Assembly: GCA_033398695.1 (NCBI GenBank)
Contig: CM065815.1
Location: 6,132,501 to 6,196,500, forward strand
Direction: 5' to 3'
DNA length: 64,000 nucleotides
From: Orobanche coerulescens
Taxonomy: Eukaryota > Streptophyta > Magnoliopsida > Lamiales > Orobanchaceae
Position 1 is the stretch's first letter. Every line of letters begins with the position of its first letter. The notes below the pieces were generated by a model. The model was not told the DNA's origin. It did not search any database and worked only from the letters and a program-made list of their open reading frames with translations. Below, in pieces: positions 1-21,671 of the stretch. The translations under genes and the position numbers were made by a program.

Positions 1-2256
1 CAAGAATAGTTTCGGTTTGCACATTATCCATATTATCCAAAGAAATGTGCGGCTCCACCTCATTAGGAGTAGGGGGTTTTAGGATCCGGTAAAAGGCAAG
101 GAAATTCATTTTCGTTGAAAACAATATCTCGACTAATCATGGTTTTGAAACCGGGCTGACCTTTCGGCCAAACCCTATAGCCTTTTACCCCTTAGGGTAT
201 CCCGAAAACACATCTCATAGAGCGAGGCTCAAGCTTATCATTTTTCGATGAACATAAGCGGAAGCGACCAAATACGCGAAGATTAGAAAAATCAATAGAT
301 CGACTGGACCAAACACATTCAGGATAATTACCATTCAACGGCACAGAGGGAGATCTATTTATCAAATAAGCAGCAGTAAGTAAAGCCTCACCCCAGAATT
401 TTTTCGAGAGCCCAGACATAGCCAACATGTTTCTGACCCTTTCTAGCAAAGTTCTATTCATGCGTTCAGCCACCCCATTCTGTTGGGGTGAGTAAGGGAC
501 AGACTTATGTCTTTGAATACCAGATTGAGCACAAAGCTCATCAAACATTTGATTGCAAAACTCAAGGCCATTGTCGGTCCTTAAGATTTTAATTTTCTTC
601 CCAGTTTGATTTTCAATCAACATTTTCCAATTTTTGAATTTCTCAAAGACATCAGATTTGTTTTTCAAAAGGAACACAAAGACCTTACGGGAATAGTCAT
701 CAATCACAGATAGGAAATATCTATTTCCACCATGTGTGGGTTCACTAGATGGCCCCCACACATCAGCATGCAAATAATGCAAAGTGTCATAAGTTGTAGG
801 AGTTCTAGGGGGATGGGGATTTGGAAATTTAACACGGTGTTGTTTACCTACCACACAGGAGTCACAAAACGGTATAGGGGACAATTTATCTTTCCCAAAA
901 ACCCCTTGTTGTTGCAAAATTTCCAGACCCTTATCACTGATGTGGCCAAGACGTTTATGCCACAGATCTGTCGAGTCACCTTGGACAGCATTCACAAAAG
1001 AATCATATTTTGCAATTTTTACATAGAGGTTATTCCGTTTTATAGCTTTGAAAACACACAAATTTCCTTTAAAGATTTTCATAATCCCATTTCCCCATTT
1101 ACCTTCATACCCCTCATCATCAAGGGTACCACAAGAAATAAGATTGTGACACAAATCAGGAACATGCCTCACGTTCTTTAAAGTTAACAAATAACCAGAG
1201 TCACATCTTATTTGAATATCTCCTAAACCCTGAACTTGACACTTTTTCTCATTAGCCATAGAGACAGACCAATTTGTCACTTCTCTATATTCAGAAAATA
1301 GCCTTTTGAAAGACGACATATGAAACGTACAAGCAGAATCAACAAGCCACTCATTTTCACACAAAGTGAGAGTATGCCTGATATTAGCTTGTTCACAAAT
1401 TTCAGAAACCATGAAAACTTCGTCTTCACGATTATTTTCAGCCACAACGTTGGCATTATCATTTTGATAATTTTTCTTAGGTTTAGTGCACTCATGAATG
1501 TAATGACCAGACTCACCACAATTACAGCACTTACGATTCTTTGGTCGAGACTTTGACCTACTCTTCCATTTGCCCTTCTTCTTTTCAGAAAAATTACTCT
1601 GAAGATTTTGACTTGATGAAGGCTTTAGTTTTCGAAAGCGGTTTTGAGGTCTTCCCCTCACAAAATTAACCTCACCAAGAGATTTATTCCCCTTATTGTT
1701 TTTCAAATCCAATTCTTTACTTTTCAAACCGTTTATAACAGTATCAAGAGTTACTTTGTCTCTGCCGTACTTAATGGCAGACTTAACATCACTGTAAGAA
1801 TCAGGGATGGCATTTAAAAGAACAATAGGGGTGTATTCATCAATATTTTTATCACCGGTTTGTTTGATATCCTGGATTAATTTTGTAAAAGTGTCCAGGT
1901 TATCATTTATATCCTTTGAAATATCAAGTTTGAACCGGAAAAATTTTTCAAGTAAAAACAGTTTGCTAGGCAAGGAAGTTTCAGTATAAGTCTCTTCCAA
2001 TTTTTCCCATAAAGCATGAGCAGTATCATGTTTACCGATTTTCCGAATTACAGAATCGGACAGATTTAGAATAATTGATGAATACGCAAACTCATCTGCC
2101 TCGGCCTTTTTATCGGCGCGGTGTTGTCGAAAAAGATTGATCAATTGCTTTGAAAACTTTTTGTTGAATCAAAATGCCCATCATTTTTTGTTGCCAAATT
2201 TGAAAATCTCCTTTTCCATCGAAAGGTGCAATGTTAAACACAGAGAAAGAGCCCAT
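1..2256 (-). pseudogene. copia gag-pol, partial and frameshifted
   Basis: The likely gag start is the ATG at 2256, giving 'MGSFSVFNIAPFDGKGDF', a typical copia gag opening. The frame shifts near 2110-2144 and continues as one 650-aa frame to 192. Visible in order are a gag domain, a CCHC zinc knuckle 'CCNCGESGHYIHEC', the protease motif 'WLVDSACTFHM' (DSA where DSG is usual), the pre-integrase 'LWHKRLGHIS' with 'CDSC' zinc-binding cysteines, and an integrase core with 'HADVWGPS', 'DNGLEF' and 'QQNGVAERMNRTL'. Near 180-192 small deletions create a stop just where the copia 'GYPKG' region follows the integrase. Recognisable pol sequence continues in other frames down to position 1. The DSA triad and the frameshifts point to a dead copy. 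Confidence 0.88.
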
Positions 2257-2713
2257 TGATACACACAGTATAAGGTAATCACAAAGACAACCGCAAATCG
2301 TACAGAAATGAAAGCACACAGCTGATGAGAATCAGAATTAAGGGACTCGATTTGATTTTTGAGATTAAAACCCGTTTAAATTAAAACCGGGATCCTCAGG
2401 CTCTTGACAAAGATCCGAGGAACACTTTTGGTCCAGGCAGCGCAAGATTAGTGCCGTTTTGGATTTTAAGGTTTTAATTCGTTTGAGTTTTAATTAAAAG
2501 AGAAAACAAGAGTCGCCCGAAAACTGAATCCAACCAAATAATCACAGAGATAAAGGCAGCGGCAAGAAATCCCGAAAACAGTAAGGACAACAGTAGAACC
2601 GAAACAAGAAACAATAGTAAAAGAGAGGTTCAAGCCGATATACCTGAGCGGAAACCCGGATGGGTTATTCCGTATCACCACGAAGCCAAAGAACCCGACA
2701 CCCGACAAAACGG
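2257..2713 (-). other. copia 5' untranslated leader
   Basis: This stretch lies between the primer-binding site and the gag start and contains no convincing coding frame. It is AT-rich with short A runs. It is best read as the transcribed leader of the element. Confidence 0.6.
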
Positions 2714-2725
2714 GCTCTGATACCA
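2714..2725 (-). promoter_or_regulatory. primer-binding site (tRNA-iMet)
   Basis: On the minus strand this reads TGGTATCAGAGC, the standard plant initiator-methionine tRNA primer site. It sits one base inside the LTR edge at 2727, as expected for a copia element. Confidence 0.9.
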
Positions 2726-2726
2726 C

Positions 2727-3953
2727 TGTTGTGTATCGGGTCTATCAATGGCTAAAGACAGGATCGTTAATACAAGCGGATTAAAACGAATACAACTATT
2801 ACAATTATATTTAACGGGAAAAGGGATTAAGGATTACAGGCCAACTAATGAACCTATAATAACCAAATACTTAAATAAATCAACCCGAGAACAAGCAGAC
2901 TCCCGAACAGGGAATTTAATCGTCGTAATGATCCGAAAACCACAATGATGTTCAAGTTAGCCGAGATATGAAAATACCGATCGAATACACCAAGTAATAC
3001 GAATGCAGTATAAATATATAGGTATATATATAACTGATATATATACTATATATGTATAGTTAAAACAGAAACTGTAGTATTTATATATATATATATAAAT
3101 TATATATATAACTAATATATATATATAGTATATATATATATAAATACGATTCTGCAGAGTATATATATAAATATATATATAACAAATATATATATAATAT
3201 ATATATATATATAAATAAGAAAAACGGAAGAAATAACAAAGGACAAGAAACCCCCTTTGTGAAAGTGGTGAATAGGCTCAGATCTTCCGATCCCTATGCA
3301 ATTTGACACCAAATATGTCCGATCCACGAAGGACGAACGCCGATCCAACGCCGGTCGGCACACAGCCCGGTAGCACCTTTCTAAACCAAGAAAAAACCCT
3401 CAGAAACCTCAGGAACAAATCCCGGTCACCCTCAATGATATCACAATAAGAATATCACTTGTTTCACTTCGGATTCTCAAGGCACAAGTCGATTTCTTTC
3501 TCTCGGTGTCTAAAACTCCTTCCCCAGCCGCGATTTAAATACTCACAAGGATGGAATCGGTCACGAGATTCCATTGTGATATTCAACCGCTCACGGGGGA
3601 GAGGAGGTAGTGAGAATCGGGAGCAAAATCGCGGCGAGAGGAGGAGTTTTGACCAGGGAAGGAAGGTCACGGGAGAGAAGAAAGAAAAGAGGGAAAGGGG
3701 GTGACGGCGCAGAGAGGTGAAGTGAGGGAGTGGAGTTTTAGGGTTAGGGTTTAAATAGGGGAGTCCGGACGGTCCAGATTAAAAGGGGATAATAAGTCTG
3801 GATCGGACGGCTCCTAATTAAAGAAGATGGTACGCCACATTTAGTAATAGAGATAATTAATTCTGGGCCAATGTTTGGGCCAAAATAATAACAATTCCCA
3901 TAAATGTAGGCTGGTTTAACAGAGCATTTATTTTATTCTGATACCCCACAACA
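2727..3953 (-). repeat. LTR of the copia element (5' LTR)
   Basis: The repeat is bounded by TGTTGTG at 2727 and CACAACA at 3947-3953, a 7-bp inverted terminal repeat of the TG...CA type, with the primer site directly inside. Length is 1,227 bp. It holds long (TA)n-like runs (about 3003-3215) and, on the minus strand, a TATTTAAA box near 3750 that could serve as the LTR promoter. The base after the LTR begins CACCC, the likely target duplication, whose partner is outside the window. The outer edge is only 225 bp from the fructokinase start codon. Confidence 0.85.
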
Positions 3954-4018
3954 CACCCAAGAATAACAAATGTAATAAACACAATATCCTTTTTTTCCAT
4001 TATTATATTTATTTTTCA

Positions 4019-4141
4019 GAAAAAGCTTTGATGATCAAGAGAAAAGATATTGATCTTGAAATTTAAAAAATAAAGAAAAATATTTTCTCTCATCATATAT
4101 ATATATATATATTTATGATATCATAAATCAAAGCTTTTTTG
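4019..4141. repeat. inverted repeat in fructokinase promoter
   Basis: AAAAAGCTTTGATGAT near 4020 is mirrored by ATCATAAATCAAAGCTTTTTT ending near 4140, with a (TA)n core between. It looks like a tiny foldback or MITE remnant. No target duplication was established. Confidence 0.5.
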
Positions 4142-4178
4142 CAATTAAAATTTTATATTATTTTCAATAATAATAAAC

Positions 4179-7100
4179 ATGGACAGAACTGAGAAGCAAA
4201 CTGGAAGCAAAATGGGATGTTGTTTCCCGGTAAAGTTGTCGGGAAAAGGAAGCTTTAAGTTTGGAGGTTAGCAGTTTTATTTTATTATTATTATTATTAT
4301 TAATATTAATATTATTATTATTATTATGTTCTAATCTATTTTATTTACATATGATATTGATTCCATGCTTTTTTTTTTCATAAGAGGAGGATACATTACA
4401 TGCATTGTCTTACAGATTCTTAGCCGCACTTGTCTTCTGAATCTGGGGCTCATGTTTTATGTTCCCATGTCTGATTTTTAGTTTTCGGTGTTTGAGAAAT
4501 AAATTTTGAGATGTTTAGACGAGTAATTTTGGGTATTATTTATCGTTATGTCTATATTTTCCCCTTCTGTTTAGGAATGAATAATCAAACCAAACTACTC
4601 GATACTCGATTCGTGTTCTATTGGTCAAAAGCTCGTTTGAGCTTGATTTTCGTTAATATAATGAACCAAGATTGAACATAATTTTTTTGTTTGATAAAAT
4701 ATAAAGCTCGGCTCGATTTGAATAAAAATTATAAAAAATCAAACTACTCGAGCTCGACTCGCGCTCAGCTCGATGAAAGCTCATTCAAGCTCGGTTCAAT
4801 TACTAATCAAATCAAGCTCAATCATAATGCATAAAGCTTGATAAAATTTCAAACAAGCTTGACTATGCATACATTCAGTTCGTTTAGATTGATTTACACC
4901 CCTACTTCTGCTCGTCATGTATGACCTTTCATGTGAAATGCTTTAAATTATATGAAATTCCGCTACGTAATAAAACTGATATATATGGTTAAACAATTTA
5001 TTCCTATAAAAACTTATGAAAAATATTTTTAAAAAAAATTACTTTGTCATATTTTTTTTTAGCTAATCGGGAAATCGCCATATAAAGCCCTTAGTTAGAA
5101 AATCTTGAAAAAAAATTAACAAAAATCATAATATCAAATTACATTTTATTGATTAAATCAAATTTAGCTAATTATTAGGATCTTTGCCAAGTTCACAAGA
5201 ATCTTGTTTAATGCTGACGTGGTAAATCTGTTAAATTAGGTGGCCCCACAAGCTCTCCAAAATCCACAAAATCATTTTCATTTGGAAGTAATAGTGAGAG
5301 GAAGGCTCCCTTAGTGGTTTGTTTTGGGGAATTGTTGATTGATTTTGTGCCAACCGAATGTGGAGTGTCATTAGCAGAGTCAACAGGTTTTAAGAAAGCT
5401 CCTGGTGGGGCACCTGCAAATGTTGCTGTGGCAATAGCAAGATTAGGAGGCTCCTCAGCGTTTATTGGCAAGGTTCAAAATCTAAAATAGTTATTTTTAT
5501 TATTCGCAAGGGTAGAATTGTCCTTTTTGCCGTTACGTTCATTTCTTGGGGGCGTAGTACATTTTTAGGATTCAAGAAACGTGTTTCTGGACCAAACGTG
5601 TTTCGGATTCCAGAAATCGGAATCCTCAAAATGTATTGTATCGTGTTGATATTTTTCCAGAAGTATGACTATCGTATTTTAGTCAGAAATGACGACTTAA
5701 AAAATATGATTTCTCGATTAACAATACATTTTTAGGATCCAAGAAACGCGTTTCTGGACCAAACGTGTTTCGAATCCCATAAATCAGAATCCTCAAAATG
5801 TATTGTACTGTGTTGATACTTTTCCAGAAGTATGACTATCGTATTTTAGTCGGAAAGGACGACTTAAAAAATATGATTTCTCAATTACTGATTAACAAAT
5901 TTTTTTTTTTGTAATTATGAATTCCAGTTTTGATATATTAAAGAAACCTCAATCTTTTCACTTATGTAAACTTATTTTTACTAATTTGAGATTAATGTAT
6001 TTTTAACTATATATTTGCCCAAAAAAAAAAAACACCAACTCTTAAACTAACTAACCAAGAAGGACTTGGACTGATAAACAAAGTTTCTAAATGCTTTAAG
6101 GTTTTCACTTCCTATATAGGTTGGCGATGATGAGTTTGGTCGTATGCTGGCCGACATTCTTAAAGAAAACAAAGTCGAAAACTCTGGAATGCGTTTTGAT
6201 GCGAAAGCAAGAACTGCGTTGGCCTTTGTTACGTTGAGAGCTGACGGGGAGCGAGAATTCATGTTCTTTCGTAATCCAAGCGCCGATATGCTTCTTACTG
6301 AAGTAGAACTAGACAAAGATCTCATCAACAAGGTAATAAAGCAATTTGTTTAAGCCGTTCATCCGATGATTTTTTGCAGTTTTTTTGTGACATTTTATAA
6401 GCTTATCTAATAGCGATAATTACAAAACGTACCATTAAAGCTTGATTTAGTGATGTAAAGGGAGTTTCGAAATAATTTTGTTTATAAGAGGTAACGGTAA
6501 GATAAAATAGAATCTTTGTGGTGTATTTTGCAATTCAGGAAGCAGTTGAGTCTTTTTTTGTAATTTAAATAAACCTCAAGGGTACTTTTTATAATTATAT
6601 ACTTCCTCCGTTCTTTTATTATTGCAACGTGTTTATTACTCTGTTCACATACTCTTTTTTTACCATCTTTTATGATTTATACATATGAAAAAATATAGTC
6701 AAGATCTTGTTAGATTCATCTCGAAATATACTTTCACAATATCAACTTCTACTACATGCAGGCGCGCATTTTCCATTATGGCTCCATTAGTTTAATAGAG
6801 GAACCATGCAGATCAACTCATCTAGCCGCCATGGATGTAGCTAGAAAATCAGGCTGTATTCTTTCATATGATCCAAACCTCAGACTCCCTCTCTGGCCTT
6901 CGGAACAAGCTGCTCGTCAAGGCATCATGAGCATTTGGAACCAAGCTGATGTTATTAAGGTATTTGGTATTATTTCAATTCCCTTTTTAGAAATTCCCAC
7001 AATGTAAAAAAACTTCGTGAAAGATTTCAAATTTTATTCCCTTGAAATCTAGGGTATGCTCGACAAAAATAACTGTAGTTATTAGTTGTCGGCTGTTGCA

Positions 7101-9180
7101 GTAGCTGTCAGCCAAACAACCAAAAGTTGTACACTGCTAAGATATGGCCGAAGCCAAAGAGCGCGAAACTTTTGCCTTTTTTTCATTTGGTCCCAAGTTT
7201 TTTCGATCATTTTCAGTCTCAAGTTTCCAGTTTTGGTCTCAGAGGCTAAGTTATGGGATCAAAACTGAACACTTAAGACTAATATTGATGGAGGATAAAA
7301 CTTGACATTATAAATGAAAATTATGTCAATCCTAATAAAATATTACCTCAACCACTAAAAAGCTACATAAGAATTGCATTATCAAATACCATTTTTTTAT
7401 CCTTTTGTAGAGTTTTGACTTGATCATAACACCAACAACTACTACGAAAGGAGTTGCCAAACACGCCCTCGATTTAGTATTTTATCGAGGGTTCTTTTTT
7501 TAATTAGACTAACTTTAAGGGTCATTTTGTAATTATGTGATATCAGGTAAGCGAGGAAGAAGTCGCATTCTTGACCGGAGGAGAAGATCCCTATGATGAC
7601 AATGTTGTTTTGGAAAAGCTTTACCATCCGAATCTCAAACTCTTGATTGTTACTGAGGGAGCACAAGGCTGCAGATACTACACCAAGGTTCATATTATTC
7701 TTTCCATTTGCTTTATGGAAAATTTCAAGTGCCGTCCTTAAACTTTAGCCTAATTACTAAAAGACTCGGTTATGTTTCAATACGTAACATATATGCACCT
7801 GTTTTACAAATTGCACCCTATTGAGGCGTATTTGTGAAACAAACACAAGACTTGGGGGTGTTTTTGCAATTGTGAGATATAGCTGCATAATGTGAGCAAA
7901 TTATTATATTTTCATGCAGGCTTTTCATGGGAAGGTTCATGGAGTAAAAGTACAGCAAGTTGATACCACAGGTGCAGGTGATGCTTTTGTTGGTGGATTG
8001 CTCAATAGCTTGGCGTCGGACCCGGATTTATACAAGGTGGTCATTTTTCTTGAAACGTATATACTTTTTTTTTTTTTGAAATTTTTACTCAAAACTCTCG
8101 AACGATTTCAAGTAAATAGAAAAATATAGTCGCCCTCACAAAAATCAATGACGCCAGCGACTGACACACCTTATGTTCCAGATACTTAAGGCGTGTCAGC
8201 AACTGGTTTATAGCATTTCTGCATGAAAATTGTCCTTCAAGTTAGAGTACTTTCCGGACACTTCTAATGTATAGGAAAACATTGCTTATTAAAAGCACAT
8301 TATATAGTGAAATTTCACCAGTCAACCATATACCCGTTTTATATTTGAAAGCGAAATTAATAATAAAAATTAGGGCTGTAAACGAACAGAGTTGTTCGCG
8401 AACAAAGATCGGTTCGGCTCGGCTCGTTAAGGGCTCGGTTCGGCTCGGCTCGTTAAGAACTCGAGCCTTGAGCTCGAACACAAAAATCTGTGCGTTAAGA
8501 AAACGAGCTCGAGCCGAGCTTGAGCATGTGCGGCTCGAGCTCGGCTCGAGATCTGCTCGAGCTCGATTCGGTTCGACTCGGTTCGGCTCGTTAAGCTCGA
8601 TTAATAAATATATTTTTAAATTTATTTTAATAATATTTATATATTATATTATAGATTAATAATTTTTTAAATAATTTTCATATATTAAAATATTAATTTT
8701 TATATATATTTAAAAAAATATATAATTTTTAATGATTATTTTAAAATATTTATTTTAATAATTCAAATATATTATTTAAATAATTTAAATATATATAATT
8801 ATTCATGACAACGAGCTCGGCTCGAGTTGTTCATGAACTCGAGCTCGGCTCGAGTTGTTCGCGAACAGCTCGAGCTCGAACACGTTTTTTGTGCGATAAC
8901 AAAGCTCGGCTCGGCTCGGCTCGTCAGGGAAAAAAATTGAGCTCGTCTCGTTTAGGTCAAAGCTCGGTTCGACTCGGTCCGTTTACAGCCCTAATAAAAA
9001 TATATGTTGTATAATCTAATAATGTCGGGGTTTTACTAACAGGATGAAAAGAAGCTAAGAAGTGCTCTCTTCTTTGCCAATGTATGTGGTGCTATCACTG
9101 TGACAGGGAGAGGAGCCATACCATCACTGCCCACAAAACAAGCAGTTGTTAAGCTTTTGGAGGAAGGTGCCAAACCTTGA
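4179..9180 (+). CDS. FRK: fructokinase, pfkB family (7 exons)
   Basis: The enzyme phosphorylates fructose to fructose-6-phosphate using ATP. Exons are 4179-4266, 5240-5472, 6120-6332, 6762-6959, 7547-7687, 7920-8036 and 9043-9180. All junctions are GT/AG and in phase, giving 375 aa. The pfkB signature 1 region '[17 protein letters not shown]' is near residues 84-100. Signature 2 'DTTGAGDAF' is at about 306-314, with catalytic Asp312. Blocks 'DGEREFMF', 'FHYGSISLI' and '[13 protein letters not shown]' are intact. Compared with cytosolic fructokinases there is a Ser/Lys-rich extension of about 50 residues, so a plastid isoform (like Arabidopsis At1g66430) is inferred. Exon 1 is the least certain: it was chosen because its phase-1 donor joins the open frame at the 5240 acceptor, and no ATG exists in exon 2. 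No inactivating change was seen. Gene order is tail-to-tail with the MADS gene. Confidence 0.93.
4572..4904. mobile_element. hAT-type MITE in fructokinase intron 1
   Basis: The right end is ...TTTACACCCCTA and the left end a degraded TAGGAATG... inverted copy. Flanks are CTTCTGTT (4564-4571) and CTTCTGCT (4905-4912), an 8-bp target duplication with one mismatch, as hAT transposases make. The interior is rich in GCTCGA/AAGCTC-type motifs, like the larger element at 8371-8993. Confidence 0.7.
5559..5892 (+). repeat. 167-bp tandem duplication in fructokinase intron 2
   Basis: Two head-to-tail copies start at 5559 and 5726, each opening ACATTTTTAGGAT and carrying AAACG(T/C)GTTTCTGGACC. They differ by scattered substitutions, so the duplication is not recent. 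The repeat lies wholly within an intron and has no coding frame. Confidence 0.88.
6600..6750. mobile_element. partial Stowaway-like MITE in fructokinase intron 3
   Basis: The segment opens TACTTCCTCCGTTC and continues with sequence matching the inverted right half of the complete element at 36415-36668 (for example AGTCAAGATCTTGTTAGATT). It stops about 10 bases short of exon 4, so its inner end is next to the splice acceptor. Confidence 0.65.
8371..8993. mobile_element. hAT-type MITE in fructokinase intron 6
   Basis: The 623-bp element has terminal inverted repeats TAGGGCTGTAAACG / CGTTTACAGCCCTA and a perfect 8-bp target duplication ATAAAAAT (8363-8370 and 8994-9001). Both ends are packed with GCTCGGCTCG / GAGCTCGAGC motifs around an AT-rich centre. 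It has no transposase. It occupies more than half of intron 6 and leaves both splice sites intact. Confidence 0.92.
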
Positions 9181-9699
9181 TATTGGCTATGAATTTTATT
9201 TTACTTTATATTTTACAATATTTTATGTGAAAAACAAGACAGACAAGATAGTATATCATATTGTACATCACTGTTTTCATTAAACTCAACTATATTTAAA
9301 TGATTATATTTTTTAATACTCATGATATTATCTTTTTAATCGGATAATGTCAAGATCTCGCATTCCATTGAGAGAGTACATGAACGTCGTGATCATTTTT
9401 CACGTGGCGTGTATTTTGATACTGTTAAAAAAGTTGAATTTACAGAATAATCGAACTTTAAAGAAAAAGTTACCATGTTCTCACATTTCATCTTTTAAGA
9501 TCACATATATCATAAACTAGTTACAAATTATCTCACTAAAGCATCATAGACGATCTGTATGACAGAAACACATCAAAAAAACAAAGTGTAGTTCTACAAC
9601 TGCATTATGCATTGTCGAACCACAATGTAAGAACGATTACACGCGATATATATGCAGATAACTATATAACTTACAAAAGACGAGTGATGAATTAATAAA
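9181..9699. other. intergenic, shared 3' region
   Basis: This AT-rich 519-bp space separates the stop codons of two convergent genes, fructokinase (+) and the MADS gene (-). It should hold both polyadenylation signals. No TE or other gene was recognised. Confidence 0.6.
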
Positions 9700-21170
<11,471 letters not shown>

Positions 21171-21278
21171 TTTCAGAAATTTTCTGGAATTCGACAGAGA
21201 AAAGGAGTAGCAGTTGTCTTTATTGTAAGCTGGAGCGGAAGAAAATTGGATTTTGTGATAAATATAATCTGACTGAGT

Positions 21279-21348
<70 letters not shown>

Positions 21349-21671
21349 GATGGAAAAAAAACAGTGAAGATTTAAACTTTCTGAATTATATACCTGTGTG
21401 CGGATTTTTGAGAAAGATTTTTTTGCCAAATAAGTGACGATGAGAAATGAAAGAAGAAAATAATATATGTTATATATACTGTGTGTGTGTGTGTGGTTAA
21501 AAGAGGGATGTGCTTACAAATTTGGCAAAAACCCAGGAAGGCTTTTTGGTTGGAGGTGGGAGGTGAAATAGGCCCAATTTTGGGTAGAAACAAATCTGAT
21601 CTGTATGTGTGTGTTGTTTGAGTGAGTGAGAGAGAGAAGGGAAAGCGGCAAGAAAGAGAAAATCCCTCTAA
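21171..21671 (-). promoter_or_regulatory. 5' region of the MADS gene
   Basis: The region upstream of the MADS ATG contains a (TA)n/(GT)n compound microsatellite at about 21280-21346 and a second GT run near 21480. These read as CA repeats in the gene sense. A GAGTGAGAGAG tract (CT-rich in the gene sense, typical of 5' leaders) lies near 21620-21640. No TATA box was singled out. A Harbinger element begins at 21672. Confidence 0.5.

Larger units (their letters stand above)
1..3953 (-). mobile_element. Ty1/copia retrotransposon, 5' half (Tork-like)
   Basis: The element is read right to left: LTR (3953 to 2727), primer-binding site (2725 to 2714), untranslated leader (2713 to 2257), then gag-pol running off the left edge of the window. 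The gag, protease and integrase order is that of Ty1/copia. A tRNA-iMet primer site plus the style of the protease and pre-integrase region resemble the Tork (Tnt1/Tto1) lineage. Reverse transcriptase, RNase H and the 3' LTR must lie beyond position 1. The reading frame is broken, so the copy looks inactive. Confidence 0.9.

Noticed and set aside
3730..3756. telomeric repeat
   Set aside because: Only about two imperfect units of TTAGGG-like sequence occur within the copia LTR.
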